Shown: positions 53,715 to 62,183, counted from the first letter of the stretch. The stretch: DNA of 64,000 bases from Mucilaginibacter gilvus (GCF_004054195.1 NZ_SBIW01000003.1:372001-436000); one strand, 5' to 3'. Numbers and translations are program-made. The notes: generated by a model not told the origin, from the sequence alone.

Positions 53715-53930
53715 ATGGCAAAGAGAGATATTAACGAAACGGCGTTCTTTATACTGGAACAGGTAACAGGTGAGAACCCAATAGAGCATGTAAAGAATGA
53801 ATCAGCGGTTGCGCTCGGGCGTTTAGGAGGCTTGAGAGGCGGTAAAGCGAGAGCGGACAAGTTAACCCCCGAACGGCGTAAAGAGATAGCCCAGAAGGCT
53901 GCAGCAAAGCGGTGGGGTAAAAAAGATTAG
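53715..53930 (+). CDS. small basic protein with GGLRGGKARA motif, passenger of the element
   Basis: A 71-residue protein with a helical N-terminus and a basic C-terminal half: ALGRLGGLRGGKARADKLTP followed by ERRKEIAQKAAAKRWGKKD. This kind of GGxxGGKARA/KKAAxxRW tail is frequent in small uncharacterised bacterial proteins, some annotated as histone-like or RNA-binding. Binding to nucleic acids is suggested by its charge only. It is the first gene inside the left end of the insertion element and has its own promoter. Confidence 0.75.
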   Translation: MAKRDINETAFFILEQVTGENPIEHVKNESAVALGRLGGLRGGKARADKLTPERRKEIAQKAAAKRWGKKD

Positions 53931-54029
53931 TAAAAAAGTGTTACATTTGATGGAACGAAATTAAAGACGCATATGAGCCCCGTAGATCGAAATTAGTACG
54001 GTTCGAAACGGAACAAAGTAGTGAGGGGA

Positions 54030-54542
54030 TCATGTGGATTTTAAATCTTCAATCATTAATTCTATTTTATCTGATACTCTATTAATATCAGCAATTAATT
54101 TTTGATATTCTTTCTCTGAATACCAAAGTATCTTTACACTGTCTCTAAATTCCGCTAATCCAATAATATTTTCGTCAATTGTAGATGGCATTACCATTAT
54201 ATAATGGGCGAAATAAATTCTATGGTCGTTTAATCTTCTTATTTCATCAAAAAGCGCACTTTCTGGATATTTGTTGTTTTTGGATTTTTTAAACCCATTC
54301 TTTACCGACCTCTTATCTATAATCGATTTAAAAGATGCTCTCTTTGCCTCAAAAGTTAGCCTATCCAACAGCACATCTGACATTTCGTTTTGCATATTGC
54401 TATCTCCCAAAAAATAGGTAACGATAAACCTTTCAATCTTTTTTTCAAGACCGGAAAATTCATTTATGAGCAAACCTCTTAAATAGTGGCCATGGTTCAA
54501 ATGATTGAATTGCAATTCAGTTATATCTAATTTTTTGCTCAT
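54030..54542 (-). CDS. hypothetical protein with HEPN-like motif, passenger of the element
   Basis: A 170-residue helical protein (start at the ATG at 54542; an earlier TTG is less likely). Its core helix contains RRLNDHRIYFAHY with Arg108 and His113 in the R-x4-H spacing of HEPN nucleases, preceded by a long helical N-terminal half. Similar short HEPN-like proteins occur in toxin systems and as stand-alone regulators. It is encoded against the transposase and the first passenger gene. No partner antitoxin is clear, though the small basic protein and the 123-residue ORF are candidates. The assignment is by motif only. Confidence 0.65.
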   Translation of the reverse strand: MSKKLDITELQFNHLNHGHYLRGLLINEFSGLEKKIERFIVTYFLGDSNMQNEMSDVLLDRLTFEAKRASFKSIIDKRSVKNGFKKSKNNKYPESALFDEIRRLNDHRIYFAHYIMVMPSTIDENIIGLAEFRDSVKILWYSEKEYQKLIADINRVSDKIELMIEDLKST

Positions 54543-54629
54543 ATAGTTGTTTTGTGGTGACAAAATACAGGTTATTATATATATAACAACAACACATCGA
54601 ACTATTTAATTTCAAAATGATTTTTATGC

Positions 54630-54658
54630 TTGACAAATGATATTAATCATTATGTTTG
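54630..54658 (+). promoter_or_regulatory. possible transposase promoter
   Basis: TTGACA (54630-54635) and TATGTTTG (54651-54658; TAnnTTTG type), 18 bp between TTG and the box. The ATG at 54663 is only four bases after the -7 box, so the transcript would be leaderless or nearly so. Confidence 0.4.
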
Positions 54659-54662
54659 CAGT

Positions 54663-55547
54663 ATGAATTCGTTACCAACAGAAAAGAGAGTACAGATAAT
54701 CAATTGCCTTGTTCAGGGCGTTAGTTTACGGGGTACGTCTGAAATTACCGGAGCATCCGTAAATACTATCACCAAAGTATTAGTTGATACTGGCAAGGCA
54801 TGCCAAATATTCCACGATGAAAATGTACACTCATTAAATACCACCCGTGTGGAGTGTGATGAGATATGGTCGTTTGTCGGGATGAAAGATAGAAAGGCTA
54901 CAGCAGCGGACAAAGCGGACGGTATGGGTGATGCTTGGACTTGGACTGCCATAGATGCTGATAGTAAAATGATTGTTTCTTACTTGGTTGGTAACAGGGA
55001 TGCAACATCAGCTAACGAATTCATGCTTGACCTAAAGAGCAGGTTAAACAACAGGGTACAATTAACAACAGATGGTTTAAAGGCGTATGTAGAGGCTGTA
55101 AGGAACTCTTTCGGTCGTAAGGTAGACTTTGCCCAGTTGGTGAAGATATACGCCTCTGACAACCCTAAAGGCGCAAGGAAGCACACGGAGAGCCGTTATA
55201 GCCCCTCACCACTTACTAAAACAGAAATTAAGTATGTTTCGGGCAATCCTGATAGCAAATTAGTTTCAACCTCTTATGTAGAGAGGCAGAATTTAACCAT
55301 GCGTATGCACATGCGCAGGTTTACGAGGTTAACTAATGCATTCAGCAAGAAGTTAGAGAACCATTGTTATGCAATATCGTTGCACTTTGTTTATTACAAC
55401 TTCTGTAAGATACATAAGACACTACGTGTTACTCCTGCAATGGAAGCGGGGATAATGAAAGATGTAATGAGCATTAAGGATATTGCCAACCTTGCAAGGA
55501 TTGAAGCACCTAAAACAAGGGGAGCATATAAAAAGAAAGTAGCCTAA
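54663..55547 (+). CDS. IS1-family DDE transposase (single ORF)
   Basis: A 294-residue transposase, start at 54663. An N-terminal HTH is visible in SLRGTSEITGASVNTITKVL. The DDE set is Asp66 (VECDEIWSFVG), Asp137 (LTTDGLKAYV) and Glu207 (SYVERQNLTMRM), with the IS1-like block MRRFTRLTNAFSKKLENH after it. The zinc-finger N-terminus of classical InsA is not present, and no programmed frameshift is needed. It mobilises the surrounding 2537-bp element through the 21-bp ends. Confidence 0.92.
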   Translation: MNSLPTEKRVQIINCLVQGVSLRGTSEITGASVNTITKVLVDTGKACQIFHDENVHSLNTTRVECDEIWSFVGMKDRKATAADKADGMGDAWTWTAIDADSKMIVSYLVGNRDATSANEFMLDLKSRLNNRVQLTTDGLKAYVEAVRNSFGRKVDFAQLVKIYASDNPKGARKHTESRYSPSPLTKTEIKYVSGNPDSKLVSTSYVERQNLTMRMHMRRFTRLTNAFSKKLENHCYAISLHFVYYNFCKIHKTLRVTPAMEAGIMKDVMSIKDIANLARIEAPKTRGAYKKKVA

Positions 55548-55596
55548 ATAATTATAATTTGATTAGGTTTATAACCCACAAAAAACCTAATATCCA

Positions 55597-55968
55597 ATGA
55601 ACAAATTACCCTATACTTTTTCTAAGGTTATAATAACAAATCAATCCAATGGGCATAAAAATATCGCTTTTGTGATTGATAATATCATAAACGCATCAAT
55701 GCTATATGCTGTAATTGGACAGTCACAAGATGCTTATATTGTATATCGACGGGTGAGCGATTATTATTTAGATGTGATAGTTACTTTCCATGATTTAGAA
55801 CAATATATTGAGGTCAATTACACAGAAGTTGAAGTCCCTGATTTCGCTACTATTATAGATAACCAACTAATCACAACTATGTCATTGTGTTATCCTCTTG
55901 CTGAGGGACAGTTTGGTGTGTTAAATGAACCGATTCCTCTAAAATACCATAACGCTCAAAATAGCTAA
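55597..55968 (+). CDS. hypothetical passenger protein (123 residues)
   Basis: An ORF downstream of the transposase, inside the element. It encodes a beta-rich protein beginning MNKLPYTFSKVIITNQSNGH with no recognised domain. Its last 92 bases overlap an opposite-strand ORF (55877-56071). Which of the two is used is uncertain. It could be part of the mobile element cargo. Confidence 0.45.
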   Translation: MNKLPYTFSKVIITNQSNGHKNIAFVIDNIINASMLYAVIGQSQDAYIVYRRVSDYYLDVIVTFHDLEQYIEVNYTEVEVPDFATIIDNQLITTMSLCYPLAEGQFGVLNEPIPLKYHNAQNS

Positions 55969-56071
55969 TAGGGGTGGTTATTATCGCTCCCTCTTTTAAT
56001 GGCCATTGTTCTCTCGGTATGTCTGATTTAAGCAATGATTCTTCGCTGAATAAATACTCTGTCTTTTCCAT
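55877..56071 (-). CDS. alternative 64-residue ORF at the right end of the element
   Basis: This minus-strand ORF starts MEKTEYLFSEESLLKSDIP and continues REQWPLKEGAIITTPISYFE, with protein-like composition, but overlaps the 123-residue ORF. It might be a small regulator or a chance frame. Low confidence. Confidence 0.35.
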   Translation of the reverse strand: MEKTEYLFSEESLLKSDIPREQWPLKEGAIITTPISYFERYGILEESVHLTHQTVPQQEDNTMT

Positions 56072-56139
56072 AATACTATTTTATTTAATCCCCCAAATCC
56101 CATTACCACAAGTTATAACGGTAATTAAACTACCTTTAT

Positions 56140-56160
56140 ATTTCAAACTGATACACTACC
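56140..56160 (+). repeat. right terminal inverted repeat (21 bp)
   Basis: Perfect inverted match to 53624-53644; ends with ACACTACC. Confidence 0.93.
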
Positions 56161-56168
56161 CAATTAGT
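56161..56168 (+). repeat. right target-site duplication
   Basis: CAATTAGT immediately after the right terminal repeat, identical to 53616-53623. Confidence 0.9.
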
Positions 56169-56179
56169 AATACAGCAAA

Positions 56180-56641
56180 GTGGACTTTAAAACAGTAGAA
56201 TCACCCATGTTTTACGTAGCAGGCATCTCCGTGCGTACCATCAACCAGGAAGGCCGGGCGGATAAAGATATCGGCAGCCTTTGGCAGCGCTTCACCCAGG
56301 AGAACCTGGCCGACAAATTGGAAGACAAGGAAGGCAACGAACTCTATTGTGTATACACCGATTATGAATCGGATCATACCGATTACTACACCGCAATCCT
56401 TGGTTGTAAAGTAAGTTCTATTGAATACCTGCCCGAGGGTTTTACCGGCAAAGCTATCGCGCCGGGTAAGTACGATGTTTACACGCCAGTGGGAAAATTT
56501 CCGGCAAACATCGCGGCCACTTGGCAGCATATTTGGGCCACTGCCGAAGGCCGGGTCTACACTGCCGACTTTGATGTTTACGATGTTGCCGGCAAAAGTT
56601 TTGAGGACATTGAATCGAAGGTTTACGTAGCCGTAGATTAA
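56180..56641 (+). CDS. GyrI-like (AraC effector-binding) protein, insertion at its 5' end
   Basis: A 153-residue protein of the GyrI-like/effector-binding fold: YVAGISVRTINQEGRADKDI, SLWQRFTQENL, VYTDYESDHTDYYTAILG, and WQHIWATAEG. The start is a GTG at 56180, because a TAA is in frame at 56168-56170 just upstream. The insertion element ends 19 bases before it, so the original promoter is now 2.5 kb away; expression probably depends on read-through from the element, or is lost. A stand-alone effector-binding domain of this kind may bind small molecules. Confidence 0.88.
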   Translation: MDFKTVESPMFYVAGISVRTINQEGRADKDIGSLWQRFTQENLADKLEDKEGNELYCVYTDYESDHTDYYTAILGCKVSSIEYLPEGFTGKAIAPGKYDVYTPVGKFPANIAATWQHIWATAEGRVYTADFDVYDVAGKSFEDIESKVYVAVD

Positions 56642-56659
56642 ACGAATTTCGGGAGCGGG

Positions 56660-57181
56660 TTATTTCTCGCTCCCGTCGTAATTATAATCTGCAAGCGTCC
56701 AGTCTATCATCACTTGTTGTACCCAATCAATGAAGCTGTTGTTGCAAACTTCTACATTGCTTAACGATAGGTAGGTAACACTGTGCTCCCAAAAAACTAC
56801 CGGGCAAAGGCCATTTGTTATTTTAGAAAGATCGAGGCAATAGTATTTGCCGGTGCCATCCGGCGAAAAAGGCAGGAAATGGGCGGGCATGGGGTTGCCG
56901 GCCCCGAAGTGTTCAAAATGATAAATCTTGTTTAACGACGATTCTTTCAATTCATCATCAAGTCCATAAACCTCGGTTCCCATTAATGATATGCCGTTGT
57001 GCAGGGTGAGGATATATTTAAAGTCGAGCGGCAAATTAAAACCGATCCCCTTCTCGAACAGCCGGATACTGTCGTCGTTTATATTGCTCCCCAGGTCCAG
57101 CATTTCACTGTCGAATTTGGATAGCTGATCCAGTAGCCGGTCGCATTGCGGGTAAATTGCTTTGTTGTCCATCATAGCCAA
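56660..57181 (-). CDS. SMI1/KNR4-family protein
   Basis: A 173-residue protein of the SMI1_KNR4/SUKH type: FEKGIGFNLPLDFKYILTLHN, GTEVYGLDDELK, and the later HFLPFSPDGTGKYYCLDLSK and FWEHSVTYLSLSN. SUKH proteins often act as immunity proteins for secreted toxins, but many are of unknown role and no toxin gene is adjacent. Start at 57181 or at 57172. Confidence 0.88.
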   Translation of the reverse strand: MAMMDNKAIYPQCDRLLDQLSKFDSEMLDLGSNINDDSIRLFEKGIGFNLPLDFKYILTLHNGISLMGTEVYGLDDELKESSLNKIYHFEHFGAGNPMPAHFLPFSPDGTGKYYCLDLSKITNGLCPVVFWEHSVTYLSLSNVEVCNNSFIDWVQQVMIDWTLADYNYDGSEK

Positions 57182-57287
57182 AGTAAAATTTTAATTACGT
57201 TGTTTAAAGGTTAATTTTTTGGGGCGAAAAATGTTTTGGTTTAGGTACATTTGAAAAAGCACTGATCGTAAACCAAATTATTTTCCC

Positions 57288-59609
57288 ATGTTCCGGAAGT
57301 TGCATCTCGTATGGCTTTTGATAGCCGGTTGCATTTTATATTGCCTGCACGCCTGCAACTCCGCAGGGCAGCAGATGGAAGAGGAGCAGATCCCCGATAC
57401 GGTGAGCTACAATTTTAACATCCGCCCTATACTTTCTGATAAGTGTTTTAAGTGCCATGGCCCCGATGCCGGACACCGGGAAGCCGACTTACGGCTGGAC
57501 ATCCCGGAGATTGCATACAGCGCTTTAAAAGATAACCCCGAAGCACACGCGCTTGTCCCCGGCGACCCCTCCCTGTCGGAAGTTTACCGCCGCATTTCTA
57601 CCAAAGACACCGCCGAGCAAATGCCGCCCGCATCATCTAACCTAAAAAAGCTTAGCCCATTTGAAGTAGACCTGGTAAAAAAATGGATAAAGCAAGGCGC
57701 TAAATACGAGAAGCACTGGGCCTTTGTAGCGCCGCACGCTGCAGCTATCCCGCAGGTAAAAAATACCGCATGGATAAAAAATCCTATTGATAATTTTGTA
57801 CTGCAAAAAATGGAGCAAAAGGGTTTCGAGCCCAACCCGGAAGCTGATAGAGAACGCCTGCTGAAAAGGTTGGCGCTGGATCTTACCGGTTTGCCGCCAA
57901 CCCTCAAAATAATGGATAGCTTTTTGGCCGATAAAAACCCGGACGCTTATCAAAAAGTGGTGGATGAATTAATGGCAAGCCCGCAGTATGGCGAGAAAAT
58001 GGCACTGCATTGGCTGGATGTTTCGCGCTATGCCGATTCGCACGGTTACCAGGATGATAATTACCGCAGCCAGTGGCCATGGCGCGATTGGGTGATCCAT
58101 GCTTTTAACGAGAACCTGCCCTACGATAAATTCATCACCTGGCAGCTCGCCGGTGACCAGATGCCTAACGCCACCAAAGAACAGATATTGGCAACGGCAT
58201 TTAACCGCAACCATAAAATTACCGAAGAGGGGGGCGTAATAGATGAAGAGTACCGGGTAAGCTACGTTACCGACCGTACAAACACTTTCGGCAAGGCCAT
58301 GCTTGGTGTAACGCTGGAATGCGCCCACTGCCACGACCATAAGTACGACCCATTCTCGCAAAAAGAATACTACGAGGTATTCGCTTTTTTCAACAGCGTG
58401 AAAGAAGTGGGGCTGCAATCTACCGTCGGCGGCCCAGAAACTTATGCCAAGCGGCCCATGATGCAGATCAGCAACGACGATGTGAAAAAGGTGCTGAAAT
58501 TCATTAATAAGCAAGATACTGATAAGCTTATCGTATCCATTATGGCTGATAGCGATAAGGTGCGCCCCACCTACATTTTAAAACGTGGTAATTATGATAC
58601 CCATGGCGATGAAGTTAGCGCGGGTACGCCAAAATCAATCCTGCCGTTTACAGGGAACTATCCAAAGAACAGGCTGGGCCTGTCGGAGTGGCTCTTCAAT
58701 AAAAACAACCCGCTTACGGCAAGGGTTTTTGTGAACCAGGTTTGGCAGGAATTTTTTGGCAGGGGCATTGTAAAGAGCTCCGGCGATTTTGGTATGCAGG
58801 GTGATCTGCCTTCTCACCCCGAGCTACTGGACTGGCTTTCGGTTGATTTTAGGGATCATGGCTGGGATATGAAAAGGCTGGTGAAGCTGGTGGTAATGTC
58901 GGCTACCTACAGGCAGTCGGCAGTGGTTAGTCCGGACAAGTTGAGAACCGATCCTGATAATATTTTATTTGCGCGCGGCCCGCGTAACCGCTTACCGGCG
59001 GAGTTTGTGCGCGACCTGGTTTTAGCCAGCAGCGGCTTGCTGAACCACAAAATTGGCGGCCCAAGCGTAAATCCTTACCAGCCGCCCGGCCTTTGGGAGA
59101 ATGCCACATCGGGCAGGGGACAACTGGCTACCTATAAACAGGTACACGGCCCCGACTTGTACCGCAGGGGAATGTACACCCTTATTAAACGCACCGTTCC
59201 GCCGGCATCGCTGGCAATTTTTGATGCCAGTAATCGCGACCAGTGCGAAGTAAAACGCTTGCGCACCAATACACCGCTGCAAGCGCTGGTGATGCTGAAC
59301 GACCCCACCGTGCTGGAATCGGCAAGGGTGTTATCAGCTAAGTTATTGCAGGATAAGAGTCAATCGAAAGATAAAATCATCAAGGCCTTCCGCCTCATCA
59401 TGTGCAGGCATCCGCAGGAAAAAGAACTGGCGATATTAACGGCTTACTACAATGACGAGCTAAAGAGCATGACAAAGGCCGACGCGGAAAAGCTGCTGAA
59501 AGTAGGTGAATACCCCGTGCCGGCCAATGCAGATAAAGTGAAACTGGCGGCAATGATGAAAGTAGTTGACGCGATGTACAATTTAGAAGAGGCGATAACA
59601 AAAACCTGA
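57288..59609 (+). CDS. PSCyt1/DUF1549/DUF1553 lipoprotein, planctomycete-type
   Basis: A 773-residue exported protein with a lipoprotein-like start (LIAGCILYCLHAC). Near residue 50 a cytochrome-like heme motif reads DKCFKCHGPD. DUF1549 follows (about 150-360, with WIKNPIDNFVLQKMEQKGFE and ALHWLDVSRYADSHGYQDDN), then DUF1553 (about 450-740, NPLTARVFVNQVWQEFFGRG and RLPAEFVRDLVLASSGLL). Such proteins pair with DUF1501 proteins in Planctomycetota and in some Bacteroidota, but their role is still unknown. The next gene starts one base after the stop, so the pair is coupled. Confidence 0.92.
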   Translation: MFRKLHLVWLLIAGCILYCLHACNSAGQQMEEEQIPDTVSYNFNIRPILSDKCFKCHGPDAGHREADLRLDIPEIAYSALKDNPEAHALVPGDPSLSEVYRRISTKDTAEQMPPASSNLKKLSPFEVDLVKKWIKQGAKYEKHWAFVAPHAAAIPQVKNTAWIKNPIDNFVLQKMEQKGFEPNPEADRERLLKRLALDLTGLPPTLKIMDSFLADKNPDAYQKVVDELMASPQYGEKMALHWLDVSRYADSHGYQDDNYRSQWPWRDWVIHAFNENLPYDKFITWQLAGDQMPNATKEQILATAFNRNHKITEEGGVIDEEYRVSYVTDRTNTFGKAMLGVTLECAHCHDHKYDPFSQKEYYEVFAFFNSVKEVGLQSTVGGPETYAKRPMMQISNDDVKKVLKFINKQDTDKLIVSIMADSDKVRPTYILKRGNYDTHGDEVSAGTPKSILPFTGNYPKNRLGLSEWLFNKNNPLTARVFVNQVWQEFFGRGIVKSSGDFGMQGDLPSHPELLDWLSVDFRDHGWDMKRLVKLVVMSATYRQSAVVSPDKLRTDPDNILFARGPRNRLPAEFVRDLVLASSGLLNHKIGGPSVNPYQPPGLWENATSGRGQLATYKQVHGPDLYRRGMYTLIKRTVPPASLAIFDASNRDQCEVKRLRTNTPLQALVMLNDPTVLESARVLSAKLLQDKSQSKDKIIKAFRLIMCRHPQEKELAILTAYYNDELKSMTKADAEKLLKVGEYPVPANADKVKLAAMMKVVDAMYNLEEAITKT

Positions 59610-59610
59610 T

Positions 59611-61068
59611 ATGGAAAAAGACTTTTTAGAAAGCAGGCTAAATATCAACCGTCGCAGGTTCCTTTCGAGGCTGAGCCTGGGCATTGGCAGCGTTGCGTTG
59701 GGTTCGCTGTTGATCCCCGATCTGTTCAGTGGGAAGGGCGATGAAGCGGAAGCCGATTTTATTGCCGGCATCCCCAACTTTGCGCCAAAGGCCAAGCGGG
59801 TGATCTACCTGTTCCAGGATGGCGCGCCCTCGCAACTGGAGTCCTTCGATTACAAACCCAAGCTGCGCCAAATGATGGGGCAGGAGCTGCCGCCATCGGT
59901 ACGTGGTGACCAGATATTGACGGGGATGACCGCCAAGCAAGCCTCGTTCCCCCTGGTTGGTTCTTTTTACGATTTTAAGCAATACGGCGAGTCGCGCGCC
60001 TGGATCAGCGACCTGTTTCCCCATATCGGCAAGATAGCGGATGATATCTGCATTATCCGCAGCATGAACACAGACGCTATAAACCACGATCCTGCGCTTA
60101 CTTTCTTTCAAACAGGGGCACAGCAGGGTAACCGCCCCAGTATGGGCTCCTGGGTGAGCTATGGCCTCGGGAGCGAGAATAAAAACCTACCGGCTTTTAC
60201 CGTGCTGCTTTCCAAAGGCAAAGGCAACGGGCAGGGCGTATACTCCAAACTTTGGAGCAATGGCTTTTTAGATTCTATCCACCAGGGGGTGCAGTTCAGC
60301 AGCGGGGAGGACCCTATCCTGTACCTGAACGATCCGGAAGGCTTGAACCGCCACGAGCGGCGCAAGATGCTGGATAACCTGGCAGCGCTGAACGATATTA
60401 ACTATAAACAATTTGGCGACCCGGAGATAAACACCAAGATACAGCAATACGAGATGGCCTACCGTATGCAAACCGCGGTACCCGAGATAATGGATGTATC
60501 GAAGGAATCGGACGATATTGTAAAAATGTATGGTCCCGAATGTTTGATACCGGGTACCTACGCGGCCAATTGTTTATTGGCGAGGAAGCTGTCTGAAAAC
60601 GGCGTTCGCTTTGTGCAGCTTTACCACCAGGGCTGGGATCAGCATAATAACCTGCCGCAGGAAATGGCGGGGCAGGCCAAGGATGTTGACCAGGCCTCGG
60701 CCGCATTGGTTACCGATTTAAAGCAACGCGGATTGCTGGATGAAACACTGGTGATCTGGGGTGGTGAGTTCGGTAGAACGAATTACAGCCAGGGCAAACT
60801 GGATGTGGCCAATTACGGCCGCGACCACCACCCCCGCTGCTTCAGCGTTTGGATGGCAGGAGGTGGGATTAAGCCCGGTATGGTTTACGGCGAATCGGAC
60901 GAGTTTGGGTATAACATTGTGAAAGACCCGGTGCACGTACACGATTTCCACGCTACCATCCTTAACCAATTAGGCATCGACCACAAAAAATTAACCTTTA
61001 AAAGCCAGGGCCGCCGCTACAGGCTAACAGATGTGGCAGGCAATGTGGTGAAGGGGATAATAACGTAA
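59611..61068 (+). CDS. DUF1501 protein, partner of the DUF1549/DUF1553 protein
   Basis: A 485-residue protein beginning NRRRFLSRLSLGIGSVALGS, a twin-arginine type signal, followed by a DUF1501 domain of alkaline-phosphatase/sulfatase-like fold: FAPKAKRVIYLFQDGAPSQL near the metal site, IRSMNTDAINHDPALTFFQT, VIWGGEFGRTNYSQG, DYGRDHH-like NYGRDHHPRCFSVWM, and VHDFHATILNQLGID. DUF1501 proteins are known only as partners of DUF1549/DUF1553 proteins. It follows with a one-base gap. Confidence 0.93.
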   Translation: MEKDFLESRLNINRRRFLSRLSLGIGSVALGSLLIPDLFSGKGDEAEADFIAGIPNFAPKAKRVIYLFQDGAPSQLESFDYKPKLRQMMGQELPPSVRGDQILTGMTAKQASFPLVGSFYDFKQYGESRAWISDLFPHIGKIADDICIIRSMNTDAINHDPALTFFQTGAQQGNRPSMGSWVSYGLGSENKNLPAFTVLLSKGKGNGQGVYSKLWSNGFLDSIHQGVQFSSGEDPILYLNDPEGLNRHERRKMLDNLAALNDINYKQFGDPEINTKIQQYEMAYRMQTAVPEIMDVSKESDDIVKMYGPECLIPGTYAANCLLARKLSENGVRFVQLYHQGWDQHNNLPQEMAGQAKDVDQASAALVTDLKQRGLLDETLVIWGGEFGRTNYSQGKLDVANYGRDHHPRCFSVWMAGGGIKPGMVYGESDEFGYNIVKDPVHVHDFHATILNQLGIDHKKLTFKSQGRRYRLTDVAGNVVKGIIT

Positions 61069-61082
61069 GATGCCCCTATAAA

Positions 61083-61102
61083 TCTCCCCCTGAAGGGGGA
61101 GA
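61083..61102. terminator. hairpin TCTCCCCC/GGGGGAGA
   Basis: Perfect 8-bp inverted repeat with a TGAA loop in the gap between the DUF1501 gene and the NHL gene. No T run follows, so it may be an intergenic repeat rather than a terminator. Confidence 0.4.
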
Positions 61103-61157
61103 CTTGAAAAAAATAGTTCAACAATCGTGTTAATCCATAAATCCTAAAATCGTGTCA

Positions 61158-62183
61158 ATGGAAAGAAGACAATTTATAAAGAACACATCAGTCCTCTCCG
61201 CAGGTATTTTTATTACAAAAGATATGTTAGCCAAAAATGATGGACCTATCTATGGCCATGGCAATATGCGCTACCGTTTGGATAAGGAATGGAGCAAGGC
61301 CGATTCGCAGAAGAACCCCGTGAACGATTGCCACGAGATGGTACAGGATAGCAAGGGCCGCATTTTGCTGCTGACGAACGAGACAAAGAACAATGTGCTC
61401 ATTTATAACAAATCGGGCAAGTTACTGAGCACCTGGGGCCACGATTTCCCGGGCGCGCACGGGCTTACCTTGTTCAACGAGAACGGTATCGAGGTACTGT
61501 TCATCACCGATACCGTAAAACACCAGGTTTACAAAACAACGATGGATGGTAAATTATTGATGACCATTAATGTTCCACTGGAAACCGGTGTGTACAAAAA
61601 AGCAGAAGAGTTTGTCCCAACAGAAACAACTATCGACAGCAATGGCGATATTTTTATTGCCGACGGCTACGGTGCGCAATACATCACCCATTACGATAAG
61701 GACGGCAAGCTAAGAGGCTTTTTCGGTGGGAAAGGCGAAGGCGACGAGCATTTGGATAATGCCCACGGTATTGTGATTGACCGGCGCTACAGCACTCCAA
61801 CATTGTTGATAACCGACCGCACCCGTAATTGCTTCAAACGTTTTAGTATGGATGGCCAGCTCCAGGAAGTTATTAAACTGCCCGGTGCCTGCGTATGCCG
61901 CCCGGTTATTAAAGGCGATCATTTATACGCCGCTGTGCTGCGCTCGCCCGATCTGGGTAAGGAAAACTCCGGCTTTACTACTATTCTGGATAAAAACAAC
62001 AAGGTGGTATCTAACCTCGGTGGCACCGAACCGGTTTATGTAGATGGCGTACTGCAACCCATGTCCCAGGCCGATAAGATATTTTTGAACCCGCATGATG
62101 TATGCGTAGATAACGACGAAAACCTGTATGTGGCGCAATGGGCATCGGGCAAGGTTTACCCTTATAAATTTACACGCGTTTAA
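61158..62183 (+). CDS. exported NHL-repeat beta-propeller protein
   Basis: A 341-residue protein with a twin-arginine-like start (ERRQFIKNTSVLSAGIFIT), start taken at the ATG at 61158 (an in-frame ATG also lies two codons upstream at 61152). The remainder has NHL/six-bladed propeller repeats: CHEMVQDSKGRILLLTNETK, GAHGLTLFNENGIEVLFITD, ETTIDSNGDIFIADGYGAQY, NAHGIVIDRRYSTPTLLITD and NPHDVCVDNDENLYVAQWAS. It resembles propellers of peptidylglycine lyase-like proteins. It follows the DUF1501 gene in the same cluster, so it is probably exported together with those proteins. Confidence 0.88.
   Translation: MERRQFIKNTSVLSAGIFITKDMLAKNDGPIYGHGNMRYRLDKEWSKADSQKNPVNDCHEMVQDSKGRILLLTNETKNNVLIYNKSGKLLSTWGHDFPGAHGLTLFNENGIEVLFITDTVKHQVYKTTMDGKLLMTINVPLETGVYKKAEEFVPTETTIDSNGDIFIADGYGAQYITHYDKDGKLRGFFGGKGEGDEHLDNAHGIVIDRRYSTPTLLITDRTRNCFKRFSMDGQLQEVIKLPGACVCRPVIKGDHLYAAVLRSPDLGKENSGFTTILDKNNKVVSNLGGTEPVYVDGVLQPMSQADKIFLNPHDVCVDNDENLYVAQWASGKVYPYKFTRV

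Larger units (their letters stand above)
53624..56160 (+). mobile_element. IS1-family insertion element with passenger genes (2537 bp)
   Basis: The element is bounded by perfect 21-bp inverted repeats (53624-53644 and 56140-56160, starting GGTAGTGTATCAG) and by a perfect 8-bp target duplication CAATTAGT. The only transposase is an IS1-type DDE protein; IS1 ends begin GGTNNTG and IS1 targets are duplicated by 8-9 bp, which both fit. Normal IS1 elements are under 1.2 kb, so this one carries additional DNA: at least three further ORFs. Base composition is lower in GC than the surroundings. Because the ends and duplication are perfect, the insertion is recent or well conserved. Confidence 0.92.
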
